Of a DNA stretch of 64,000 nt, positions 17,532 through 25,342 are shown piece by piece. The notes under the pieces are model-generated. The model worked only from the letters and a program-made list of their open reading frames with translations, was not told the origin of the DNA and made no database searches. The position numbers and the translations under genes were made by a program. How positions within the stretch are numbered: position 1 is the first letter of the stretch; each line of letters begins with the position of its first letter. This stretch comes from CAWFXC01 sp963819735 (GTDB lineage: Bacteria; Actinomycetota; Acidimicrobiia; IMCC26256; DASPTH01), in contig CAWFXC010000002.1 of the NCBI GenBank assembly GCA_963819735.1, positions 310,001-374,000 on the forward strand, written 5' to 3'.

Positions 17532-18299
17532 ATGACGAACCGGAGCCTGTACCTGCACGAGACCGTCGACATCGTCGGCCAAGGCCAGTACGCCTACATG
17601 GAGCACCTCTGGAAGGACCCGGTGCTGCGGATGCCCGACATGTTCGGGCTCCAGGGTTCCTTCTACGTGTGCGCGGCCGGCGGTGGTCGGTGGCCCCAGG
17701 TGATCAACATCTGGGACATCGGCAGCCGCGGCTGGATCGGGTGGGCGAGCAACGTCGACCGCATGAACCTCAAGCGGCGCAAGGCGTTCTACGGCGACTG
17801 GTGGGACGCGGCGGCCGAATGGCGCACCGGTGGGTTCGACCGCCTGTGCGGCGGCGCGATGGGGAGCCCGACCACCGAGGAGTTGGTCGAGCGAGGTGTG
17901 CGCGGCACGTTGTTCGTGCACGAAGTGCTCGAGGTGCGCCCAGGCGCCGCGCTCGACTTCCTCGCTGTCGTGCACGAGGAGCGGGTGCCGCTGATGCGCG
18001 AGTACGGGCACGAGCCCACCGGCCTCTACGAGGTGATGTCGAACCAGCACGAGGTGGTGATGGTCTGGGCCACCGACATCCCCGCGCAGGTGCGTCTCCG
18101 CCAGAACCGCGACGCCGCCCGCGGGCTCGACGACGACGGCGAGGCCGACGACCGGCTCGTCACCTGGGAACGCCGCGCCACGGAATGGGTCACCGGGGGC
18201 AACACGCACATCATGACGCCCCTCCCCCGCACCGTGTACGGCCCTCCCGACTGGGAGGACGCCTCACTCGACGACTGGCTCGCGCCCCCGACCGAGTAA
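17532..18299 (+). CDS. NIPSNAP-like protein of unknown function
   Basis: 255-aa cytoplasmic protein, rich in Trp, with two halves each starting with a strand of the type LYLHETVDIVGQGQYAYMEH and LFVHEVLEVRPGAALDFLAV. Such a duplicated ferredoxin-like pattern suggests a NIPSNAP or other dimeric alpha/beta-barrel fold; this is judged by eye. The first half has a central PQVINIWDI strand. A second copy, broken by frameshifts, is at 53004-53745 (YIHEFIDIIG, PQVVNLWEDDG, DLYAHEVATV), also beside an amidohydrolase. Their repeated company with amidohydrolases, isochorismatase-fold proteins and acyl-CoA enzymes suggests an accessory role in the same catabolic process. No catalytic residue can be named. 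Confidence 0.75.
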   Translation: MTNRSLYLHETVDIVGQGQYAYMEHLWKDPVLRMPDMFGLQGSFYVCAAGGGRWPQVINIWDIGSRGWIGWASNVDRMNLKRRKAFYGDWWDAAAEWRTGGFDRLCGGAMGSPTTEELVERGVRGTLFVHEVLEVRPGAALDFLAVVHEERVPLMREYGHEPTGLYEVMSNQHEVVMVWATDIPAQVRLRQNRDAARGLDDDGEADDRLVTWERRATEWVTGGNTHIMTPLPRTVYGPPDWEDASLDDWLAPPTE

Positions 18300-18308
18300 C
18301 CAAAGTTC

Positions 18309-18358
18309 CGAACGGCGTCGTCGGTGTTGGTACAGGCCACACGAGCGACGCAAGTTCG
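18309..18358. repeat. Dispersed palindromic element, diverged copy 1
   Basis: CGAACGGCGTCG (18309-18320) and CGACGCAAGTTCG (18346-18358) form an imperfect inverted repeat around a loop. The right arm is identical to the right arms at 25323-25335 and 37863-37875. It lies between the convergent ends of a NIPSNAP-like gene and a carboxyltransferase gene, where a bidirectional terminator would be expected. Confidence 0.6.
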
Positions 18359-18372
18359 TGGGGAATTGGGCG

Positions 18373-19890
18373 TCAGACGGGGGGGATCCCGTGGAGCCGT
18401 TCGGTGAAGGCGCGGTCCTTGCCGCCGGCGATGGCGATGCGGGCGATGACCTCGCGGCGAAGGTCTTCGGGTTGGACGACCGCGTCGATGACCAGTTCCG
18501 ACGCCAAGCGGAACAAGTCGACGTCGGCCGCGAACACCGCCCGCTGTTCGGCGATGAACTGCTCACGCGCGACCGGATCGTCGATGGCGGCGATCTTGTT
18601 CGCGTACACCGCGTTGATGGCGGCCTCCGGACCCATCACCGCGATGCGCGCGGTGGGGAGCGCGATGCAGGAATCGGGCTCGAACGACGGCCCTGCCATC
18701 GCGTAGAGCCCCGCGCCATAAGCCTTGCGCACGATCACCGAGATCTTCGGCACCGTTGCCTCTGACACCGCGGTGATCATCTTCGCCCCGTGGCGGATGA
18801 TGCCCTGACGTTCCACCTCGGTGCCCACCATGAATCCAGGGACGTCGGCGAGGAACACGAGCGGGATGCCGAAGGCGTCGCAGCACCAGATGAACCGGGC
18901 CGCCTTGTCGGCCGAGTCGACGAACAACGCGCCGCCCTTGTGTTGGGGATTGCTGGCCACGATCCCCACCGGGCGCCCGTCGAGCAGGCCGAAGCCGACG
19001 ATGATCTCCGGCGCGAACAGCGGCTTGACCTCGAAGAAGCTGTCGGCGTCGATCACGCCCGCGATCAACTCGCGCATGTCGAACGCGATCCGCTCGTCGA
19101 CCGGGACGAGATCGGCGGTCAACTGCGTGGCCGGCGCCTCCGCCTCGAACACCGGCAACGCTGACCGCCAGCTCTGCGGCATGTACCCGAAGTAGGCGCG
19201 CGCCTGCGCGATCGCGTCGGCGTCGTCGACCGCGAGGTTGTCACCGCTCCCCGACACGGTGGCGTGCATGCGCGCGCCGCCCATCTCCTCCAGCGTGGTG
19301 TGCTCCCCCACCACCATCTCCACCATGCGGGGTGAGCCCAGGTACATCGAGGCGTTGCCTTCCACCATGAAGACGACGTCGCAGAACGCGGGGATGTACG
19401 CACCACCCGCGGCCGACGGCCCGAACAGGCAGCAGATCTGCGGCACCTTTCCCGACAGGCGGTTCTGGTTGTAGAAGATCCGCCCCGCGCCGCGCCGGCC
19501 CGGAAACAGCTCCACCTGATCGGTGATGCGCGCGCCGGCCGAATCGACCAGCCAGAACACCGGGAGCTCGTGGGCGAGGGCGTACTCCGTGAGCCGCACG
19601 ATCTTCTCCACCGTACGGGCGCCCCACGAACCCGCCTTCACCGTCGAGTCATTGGCCATCACGCACACCGGCCGGCCTTCGACGGTGCCCACACCGGTGA
19701 CCACGCCGTCGGCGGGTAGATCGCCGGCGGCCGCGTTGGCGAGCAGGTCGCTCTCCACCAACGAACCTTCGTCGAGCAGGAGGGCGAGCCGGTCGCGCAC
19801 GAACAGCTGGCCCCGGCTCGCGAGCTTCTCCGCCGCCCGGGCCCGGTTGCCGTCGCGCGCCCGATCCGACGCGGCCCGGAAGTCGGTCAC
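18373..19890 (-). CDS. Acyl-CoA carboxylase carboxyltransferase (beta) subunit
   Basis: 505-aa carboxyltransferase of the acetyl/propionyl/methylcrotonyl-CoA carboxylase family, moving CO2 from carboxybiotin to an acyl-CoA. Two crotonase-like halves are visible: the N-terminal half has KLASRGQLFVRDRLALLLD and FGPSAAGGAYIPAFCDVVFM (oxyanion hole GGAY); the C-terminal half has NPQHKGGALFVDSADKAARF, FLADVPGFMVGTEVE and RKAYGAGLYAMAGP. No biotin carboxylase or biotin carrier subunit is in the window, so it must borrow one encoded elsewhere. ATG 19890 overlaps the stop of the quinone reductase gene by 4 bp. Acyl substrate cannot be assigned. Confidence 0.95.
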   Translation of the reverse strand: MTDFRAASDRARDGNRARAAEKLASRGQLFVRDRLALLLDEGSLVESDLLANAAAGDLPADGVVTGVGTVEGRPVCVMANDSTVKAGSWGARTVEKIVRLTEYALAHELPVFWLVDSAGARITDQVELFPGRRGAGRIFYNQNRLSGKVPQICCLFGPSAAGGAYIPAFCDVVFMVEGNASMYLGSPRMVEMVVGEHTTLEEMGGARMHATVSGSGDNLAVDDADAIAQARAYFGYMPQSWRSALPVFEAEAPATQLTADLVPVDERIAFDMRELIAGVIDADSFFEVKPLFAPEIIVGFGLLDGRPVGIVASNPQHKGGALFVDSADKAARFIWCCDAFGIPLVFLADVPGFMVGTEVERQGIIRHGAKMITAVSEATVPKISVIVRKAYGAGLYAMAGPSFEPDSCIALPTARIAVMGPEAAINAVYANKIAAIDDPVAREQFIAEQRAVFAADVDLFRLASELVIDAVVQPEDLRREVIARIAIAGGKDRAFTERLHGIPPV

Positions 19891-20900
19891 TGCGTCACAC
19901 CCGACTCGACCACGCCCGACTCGATCACGCCCGGCTCGATCAATACCTTCCCGGTGGCGGTGCGGTCGGCCAGCGAGCGCAGGGCGGCCGCGGTGTCGTC
20001 AAGCGAGTGGACGGCCGACACGTGGGGATGCAGGTGGCCGGACGCCAACAGCTCGAACAGCTCCCGCCGGTCGCGCGCGAAGTCGCCGGGCGCGTGCTCC
20101 TGGAACGTCCGGATCTCGAATCCCCGCACGATCACGCCCTTCAGCAGCACCAGGTTGAGGGGGATGCGCGGGATCTCGCCCGACGCAAAGCCGACGACGA
20201 CGAACCGGGAGCCCCACACCGTCGCCCGCAGCGCCTGCTCCGAGTACGGACCACCGACCGGATCGATCACGACGTCGGCGCCGCCACCGGTGATCTCCTT
20301 GATGCGCTCCTTGAGCGGCTCGGCGGTGTAGTCGACGACCGCTTCCGCACCGCGCGCCCGACACAGCTCCAACTTGGCCGGGCTCGACGCCGCCGCCAGC
20401 ACACGCGCCCGGAGGTGGACCGCGAGCTCGACCGCGGCGAGGCCCACCCCGCCGGCCGCCCCCAGCACGACGACCCAGTCGCCCGGTTGCACCCGGGCAA
20501 TCGATCGCAGCGCGTGGTACGCGGTGGCGTGCGCCACGCCGAACGCGGCCGCGTCGCCGAAGCTGACCGCGTCGGGCATGCGGGTGAGGGCGCGCGCCGA
20601 CACCGCCAACTGCTCGGCGAACGCGCCGACGAACGATCCGCCGAAGACGCGGTCACCCGGCTCCCACTCGGTCACGCCGTCGCCCAGCTCGGTGACCACT
20701 CCGGCGAACTCGCTCCCGGGCACGAACGGGACCGGGATCGACACCTGGTACTGGTTGGCGATGATCAACACGTCGGGAAAGTTCACCGCCGCGGCGCGGA
20801 TGTCGACGACCACCTCGCCCGGCCCGGGGATCGGCGACTCGACGTCTTCGACGACGAGCTGCTCCGGCGGGCCGTAAGCAATGCAGCGCGCGGCCCGCAT
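19887..20900 (-). CDS. Quinone oxidoreductase-type medium-chain dehydrogenase/reductase
   Basis: 337-aa zinc-independent MDR protein. The N-terminal catalytic domain has EDVESPIPGPGEVVVDIRAA and VPGSEFAGVVTELGDGV; the Rossmann motif is VLGAAGGVGLAAVELA at about 148-163. NADPH-dependent reduction of quinones or enoyl-thioesters is the usual activity. No zinc-binding cysteine set is seen. It ends with a repetitive PGVIESGVVESGV tail, suggesting local slippage. It overlaps the carboxyltransferase gene downstream and follows an acyl-CoA dehydrogenase gene by about 60 nt, probably within one minus-strand transcription unit. Confidence 0.93.
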   Translation of the reverse strand: MRAARCIAYGPPEQLVVEDVESPIPGPGEVVVDIRAAAVNFPDVLIIANQYQVSIPVPFVPGSEFAGVVTELGDGVTEWEPGDRVFGGSFVGAFAEQLAVSARALTRMPDAVSFGDAAAFGVAHATAYHALRSIARVQPGDWVVVLGAAGGVGLAAVELAVHLRARVLAAASSPAKLELCRARGAEAVVDYTAEPLKERIKEITGGGADVVIDPVGGPYSEQALRATVWGSRFVVVGFASGEIPRIPLNLVLLKGVIVRGFEIRTFQEHAPGDFARDRRELFELLASGHLHPHVSAVHSLDDTAAALRSLADRTATGKVLIEPGVIESGVVESGVTQ

Positions 20901-20961
20901 TCAGCGCCGCGCCGACGTGGAGTCCGGGTGACCCGCCTGGAACATCGGAGTGCCTGCCGTC

Positions 20962-22263
20962 TTAGGCGTTCGCGATCGAGTGCTCGAGGATGGCCTCGAG
21001 CTTCGCCCGCGCCGCTTCACGCTTGGCGGGCAGGTGCTCGGTGGGCCACAGGCCGGGCGCGGGCTTGTAGCCCTTGAGCACCTCGCGCGCGGTGGTGATC
21101 TTGTGCACCTCGGTGGGGCCGTCGACCGACGCCATGATCGCGGCGCCGTTCCACATCGCACCGAAGGGCATCTCGTTCGAAACCCCGAGCGCGCCGTGCA
21201 GGTGCATCGACCGGTAGACGATGTCCTGCTGCACCTTGGGCGTGAGGAACTTGATCGCGGCGATGTTCTTCCGGACCCGCTTGTAGTCGTGGTAGCGGTC
21301 GATCTCCCACGCGGTGTAGAGCACGAGCAGGCGGAACTGCATCAACTCGGCGTACGAGTCGGCGATGTCGGACTGCACCATCTGCTTCTCGGCCAGGATC
21401 GAGCCCTGCGTCTCGCGCGACAACGCCCGCTCGCACATCATGTCGAGCGCCTTTTGGCACACGCCGACGGTGCGCATGGCGTGGTGCACGCGACCGCCGC
21501 CGAGGCGCGTCTGCGCGATCGCGAACGCCTGACCCTCACCGCCGAGGAGCGCGTCGGCCGGCACGCGCACGTTGTCGTAGTGGATGAGCGCGTGCATGCC
21601 GTGCTCCTCCGACTCGCCCATCGTGCCGATGTGCCGTTCCACGTTCATGCCCGGCGTGTCGGACGGCACGAGGAACATCGACATGCCCTGGTACGCGCTG
21701 ACGTCGGGATCGGTGACGACCATCACGATCACGAACTTCGCGGTGCGCGCGTTCGACGAGAAGAACTTCCAACCGTTGATGACCCATTCGTCGCCGTCGC
21801 GTTCGGCGCGGGTGGTGAACATCTTGGGATCGGCGCCCGCCTGCGGCTCGGTCATCGAGTAGCACGAGAAGCACTCGCCCTTGAGCAACGGTTGCAGGTA
21901 TTCCTCCTTCTGCGCCTCGGTCCCGTAGTGGGCGATGATCTCGGCGTTCCCCGTGTCGGGGGCCGCGGTGCCGAACACGATGGGCGCCCAGTTCGACGTG
22001 CCCAGGATCTCGTTGATCAACGCGAGCTTCAGCTGGCCGAACCCCTTGCCGCCGAGCTCGGGACCGAGGTGGGGAGCCCACAGGCCCTGCGCCTGGATCT
22101 CCTCCTGCATGGGCACGACCAACGGCCGGGTGTCGTCGTCGAGGGGGTAGAAGGAGCGGCCGGGAAAGATCAGATCAAGCGGCTCGATGCGATCGGCGAC
22201 GAACTGCCGTATCCACTCGAGCTTCTCCTCGAACTCCGGTTCGGTCTCGAAGTCCCACGCCAT
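20962..22263 (-). CDS. Acyl-CoA dehydrogenase, long FadE36/ACAD11-like type
   Basis: 433-aa flavoprotein. It has the ACAD plan with YSMTEPQAGADPKMFTTRA as FAD/substrate loop, NGWKFFSSNARTAKFVIVMV and a C-terminal MHLHGALGVSNEMPF motif with VDGPTEVHKITTAREVLKG. The TEPQAGADP and GPTEVHK motifs mark the ACAD10/11-like group, which in animals and mycobacteria handles unusual (for example hydroxylated or long) acyl-CoAs. The ATG 22263 follows GGGGAG. Neighbouring hydratase, SDR and thiolase genes on the same strand suggest a beta-oxidation-type unit. Confidence 0.95.
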   Translation of the reverse strand: MAWDFETEPEFEEKLEWIRQFVADRIEPLDLIFPGRSFYPLDDDTRPLVVPMQEEIQAQGLWAPHLGPELGGKGFGQLKLALINEILGTSNWAPIVFGTAAPDTGNAEIIAHYGTEAQKEEYLQPLLKGECFSCYSMTEPQAGADPKMFTTRAERDGDEWVINGWKFFSSNARTAKFVIVMVVTDPDVSAYQGMSMFLVPSDTPGMNVERHIGTMGESEEHGMHALIHYDNVRVPADALLGGEGQAFAIAQTRLGGGRVHHAMRTVGVCQKALDMMCERALSRETQGSILAEKQMVQSDIADSYAELMQFRLLVLYTAWEIDRYHDYKRVRKNIAAIKFLTPKVQQDIVYRSMHLHGALGVSNEMPFGAMWNGAAIMASVDGPTEVHKITTAREVLKGYKPAPGLWPTEHLPAKREAARAKLEAILEHSIANA

Positions 22264-22308
22264 GTGCCGTCTCCCCTCAGCGGCCCGAACGCGTGAGCGC
22301 GCGAGTCG

Positions 22309-23100
22309 TCACCGACCGGTCCAATTGGGTGCCCGCTTCTCGACGAACGCGCGGGCCCCTTCCCGTGCATCTTCACTGGCGAACACCTGGCGCAGCAACT
22401 CCCGCGACGCCCACGCCTGTTCACCACCGAGGTTCACCGCCCGGCGCACGAGTCGTTTGGTGGTGGCGACGGCCAGCGGCCCGTTGGCGGCGATCCGCGC
22501 CGCCAGCTCGAGCGCGGTCTCGAGCACGCGGTCGGCGGGGACCACCCGGTTCACCAGGCCGAGTGCGAGCGCGCGCGACGCGTCGATCGGATCGCCGGTG
22601 AGCTCGAGCTCGAGGGCCACCGCGAGTGGGATCCGGCCTGCCAGGAGGGTGCCGCCACCGCCGGGGATCAGGCCCCGCTTGACCTCGGGCAACCCGAACG
22701 TCGCGTGCTCGGCGGCGACGACGAGGTCGCACGCCATCATGAGCTCGAATCCACCGGCCACCGCGGCGCCGTTGACCGCGGCGATCATCGGCTTGGCCGT
22801 CTGCCACGGTGCGACGGCCTCGGCCTCGGCCGTCGACTCGTCGGTGGGCGCACCGATGACGCGATCGGGCCCGTGCTCGGTGAACGACTTCAGGTCCATG
22901 CCCGCGCAGAACGCGCGGTCGCCGGCGCCGGTGAGCACGATGACGCGCACCGCGTCGTCGGCGTCGACCTCGCCGAATGCGGCGGTGAGCTCGGCGAGGA
23001 GCGCAGGGCTCAACGCATTCCGCACTTCGGGACGGTCGAGGGTGAGCACTTCCACCGCGCCGAACCGCTCTCGTTGCAGCAGCGTTCCGGATTCCCCCAC
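22309..23100 (-). CDS. Enoyl-CoA hydratase (crotonase) with the canonical glutamate pair
   Basis: 263-aa crotonase. VNGAAVAGGFELMMACD supplies the first catalytic glutamate and FGLPEVKRGLIPGGGGT the second, so this is the one crotonase in the window that fits a standard trans-2-enoyl-CoA hydratase. The acyl-CoA oxyanion residue is in RAFCAGMDLKSF. GTG 23100 is preferred: TAGCTT (23114-23109) lies 8 nt upstream, fitting a leaderless promoter, and the resulting N-terminus is of normal length; a GTG at 23136 is the alternative. An SDR gene ends about 73 nt upstream. Confidence 0.93.
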   Translation of the reverse strand: MGESGTLLQRERFGAVEVLTLDRPEVRNALSPALLAELTAAFGEVDADDAVRVIVLTGAGDRAFCAGMDLKSFTEHGPDRVIGAPTDESTAEAEAVAPWQTAKPMIAAVNGAAVAGGFELMMACDLVVAAEHATFGLPEVKRGLIPGGGGTLLAGRIPLAVALELELTGDPIDASRALALGLVNRVVPADRVLETALELAARIAANGPLAVATTKRLVRRAVNLGGEQAWASRELLRQVFASEDAREGARAFVEKRAPNWTGR

Positions 23101-23108
23101 GAGATGGC

Positions 23109-23114
23109 AAGCTA
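23109..23114 (-). promoter_or_regulatory. Candidate leaderless -10 (TAGCTT) of the enoyl-CoA hydratase
   Basis: On the minus strand TAGCTT is followed by 8 nt and then GTG at 23100. No Shine-Dalgarno is present. Confidence 0.4.
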
Positions 23115-23172
23115 TCAGCGTGACCCGCCGCGGCACGTCGACCGGACCAGGGAGACCGGACCGTGGCGTGGC

Positions 23173-23994
23173 CTACACCTCGGTTTCCTGCGCCTCCTGG
23201 AGATCCGAGATGCCGGCGATGATGTCGTCGACGCTCCCGGACTTCATCGGCCCGGGCGGCACCATCATCAGCTCGGGCACCGCGATGCCCGGGTGCGCGA
23301 GCAGCATGGCCACGAGCTCGGCCACCGCGAGCCCGACGTCGTCGCTCTCCATCTGGTTCTCGTAGAGCACCCCGGCGGCGAGCCACTTCGGGAACAGTGC
23401 GCCGGCCGTCTCGAGATCGAAGCTGCGCGCGAAGTCGGTGCCGAGGGTGTCGCCGACGGCGAGGCACACGAACCGGCGCTCCGGGTGCTCCATCCGCCAT
23501 GCCTTCACCGTGCGGTCCAGTGCTGCCTTGCTCGCGCCGTAGGGGGCGAGACCGAAGTGTCCGCTGCCGACGGTGATCGACGACACGAACAGCACGATCC
23601 CGTCGGGCGACAGCGAACCGAGCGCGGCCTGGGCCACCAGCGCGGGCGCGATCGTGTTGGTGGCGATCACGTCGTGCCAGGTCTCGGCGTCGACCGAATC
23701 GAGCGGGGCGAGGGGCGAGACGCCGGTCGAGTAGATCACCGCGTCGAGCCCGCCCATCGCGTCGACCGCTTCGGCGACGAGATCGGCGCACCGGCCCGCG
23801 TCGCGCACGTCGGCGACGATCGCGGTGCCCGAACCGGCCGTCGTGACCACTTCGGCCAGGTTCTCGGCCCGGCGACCGACGACCACGATCGAGGCGCCGG
23901 CGCGCGCCGCCGCGATGGCGGTCGACCGGCCGATACCCGACGACCCACCGACGACGAGGACCCGCGCGCCGGTGAGGTCGACCGCGACGCTCAC
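23173..23994 (-). CDS. Short-chain dehydrogenase/reductase (SDR)
   Basis: 273-aa NAD(P)-dependent oxidoreductase. VLVVGGSSGIGRSTAIA is the dinucleotide motif at the N-terminus; IYSTGVSPLAP occupies the NNAG position in altered form; the catalytic Ser-Tyr-Lys set is in FVSSITVGS and YGASKAALD. The C-terminus is extended (ELMMVPPGPMKSGSVDD) relative to typical 250-aa SDRs. GTG 23994 (or 23997) lies 8 nt beyond the thiolase stop, so it is probably co-transcribed with that gene and may supply the 3-hydroxyacyl-CoA oxidation step. Substrate inferred only from context. Confidence 0.92.
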   Translation of the reverse strand: MSVAVDLTGARVLVVGGSSGIGRSTAIAAARAGASIVVVGRRAENLAEVVTTAGSGTAIVADVRDAGRCADLVAEAVDAMGGLDAVIYSTGVSPLAPLDSVDAETWHDVIATNTIAPALVAQAALGSLSPDGIVLFVSSITVGSGHFGLAPYGASKAALDRTVKAWRMEHPERRFVCLAVGDTLGTDFARSFDLETAGALFPKWLAAGVLYENQMESDDVGLAVAELVAMLLAHPGIAVPELMMVPPGPMKSGSVDDIIAGISDLQEAQETEV

Positions 23995-24002
23995 CACTCG
24001 GG

Positions 24003-25175
24003 TTACGCGACCTCGAGCACGAGGGCGGAACCCATGCCCCCGCCGGCGCACATCGACACGACGCCGTGGGTCTTGCCCCGGCGCCGCAGCTCGTTGATCA
24101 TCGTGACCACCATGCGGGTGCCGGTGCAGGCGATCGGGTGACCGAGGCTGCACCCACTGCCGTTCACGTTGACGATCGTGGGGTCGATCCCGAGCTTGCG
24201 CACCGCGGCCACCGGTACCGAGCAGAACGCCTCGTTGATCTCGAAGAGGTCGATGTCGGAGATGGTGAGCCCGGCGCGGTCGAGGGCCTTCGGGATGGCG
24301 AGGGTGGGGCCGAGACCGGTGCGGGCCGGCTCGATGCCCGACGACGCCCACGACACGACGCGGGCGAGCGGGCGCAGACCGTGCGCGGCGGCGTAGTCGT
24401 CGGCGGTCACGACGACCGCGGCGGCGGCGTCGTTGAGCCCGGCGGCGTTGCCGGCGGTGACGGTGGCGCCCTCGATCTCGGGGTGCAACACCTTCAACTC
24501 GGCCAGCGTGTCCACGGTGGTGCCGCGCCGCGGGTGCTCGTCGACCAGGAAGATCTTCTCTTCGCCGTTGCGATCGGTATAGGGCACGGGCACGATCTCG
24601 GCCTCGAAGGCACCGCTGTCGATCGAGGCGATCGCCTGACCCACGCTGTACGCGGCCCACTCGTCGACGTCGCGACGGGTGAGACCCATCTCGCGCGCGG
24701 TGTTCTCGCCGACGGTGATCGACATGTCCCACGGCGGGGCGTCGGGCGTGGCGGGGTGGCTGGGCGACATCCACATCTCGGGCTCGCCGCCGGGAGTGAG
24801 CACCTTCATGCTGCTCGGCGAGGTGCTGATGCTCTCGGTGCCGCCGGCGATGACGACGCGGTCCATCCCGGCGCGAATGCTGCCGGCGCCGATCTGCAGC
24901 GCGCTGAGCCCGGACGCGCAGTGGCGGTTGTCGGCCATGCCGGGCACGCCGATGAGGCCGAGGCGCACCGCGACGTTGCGGGCGATGTCGCCACCACCCT
25001 GCAGCGACTCGCCGACGACGACGTCGTCGAAGTCGTTGGCGGAGATGCCGGACCGCTCGACCGCGGCGCCGACGGCGATCTCGGCGAGGGTGAATGCGTC
25101 CACGTCGATCAGCGAGCCCTTCCGGGCCCGGCCGATCGGGGTGCGGGCGGCGGCGACGATGACAGCTTCGGTCAC
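24003..25175 (-). CDS. Thiolase (acetyl-CoA acyltransferase)
   Basis: 390-aa thiolase that cleaves 3-ketoacyl-CoA with CoA. The nucleophilic cysteine is C86 in DNRHCASGLSAL; the His is H346 in GHPIACTG; the second cysteine is C376 in SMCAGGGMGSAL; NEAF is also present. All catalytic elements are intact. GTG 25175 follows GAGGAG by 7 nt. Leading gene of the minus-strand unit thiolase, SDR, hydratase, acyl-CoA dehydrogenase, quinone reductase, carboxyltransferase. Degradative FadA type is more likely than the biosynthetic type given this company. Confidence 0.96.
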   Translation of the reverse strand: MTEAVIVAAARTPIGRARKGSLIDVDAFTLAEIAVGAAVERSGISANDFDDVVVGESLQGGGDIARNVAVRLGLIGVPGMADNRHCASGLSALQIGAGSIRAGMDRVVIAGGTESISTSPSSMKVLTPGGEPEMWMSPSHPATPDAPPWDMSITVGENTAREMGLTRRDVDEWAAYSVGQAIASIDSGAFEAEIVPVPYTDRNGEEKIFLVDEHPRRGTTVDTLAELKVLHPEIEGATVTAGNAAGLNDAAAAVVVTADDYAAAHGLRPLARVVSWASSGIEPARTGLGPTLAIPKALDRAGLTISDIDLFEINEAFCSVPVAAVRKLGIDPTIVNVNGSGCSLGHPIACTGTRMVVTMINELRRRGKTHGVVSMCAGGGMGSALVLEVA

Positions 25176-25284
25176 GACAGGCTCCTCGAATGCTCTGAAA
25201 GGACCATTCACTGTACCGCCCGTACCCGGAACCCACCCCAGTCCCGACCCGCCCTGAACCTGCGCTACACCGCCCCGACCCACT

Positions 25285-25335
25285 CGAACCTGCGTCGTTC
25301 GAGGCCCCTATACGGCCTCTGGCGACGCAAGTTCG
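25285..25335. repeat. Dispersed palindromic element, copy 2
   Basis: Arms CGAACCTGCGTCG (25285-25297) and CGACGCAAGTTCG (25323-25335) pair at 12 of 13 positions around TTCGAGGCCCCTA. It lies between the 3' end of the MMPL gene and the 5' side of the thiolase gene. The loop begins with the same 13 bases as the copy at 37824-37876. Confidence 0.8.
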
Positions 25336-25342
25336 GGGGTGA

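Noticed and set aside
22309..23136. GTG 23136 as start of the enoyl-CoA hydratase
   Set aside because: It adds residues not typical of crotonases, and TAGCTT is placed for a leaderless start at GTG 23100.
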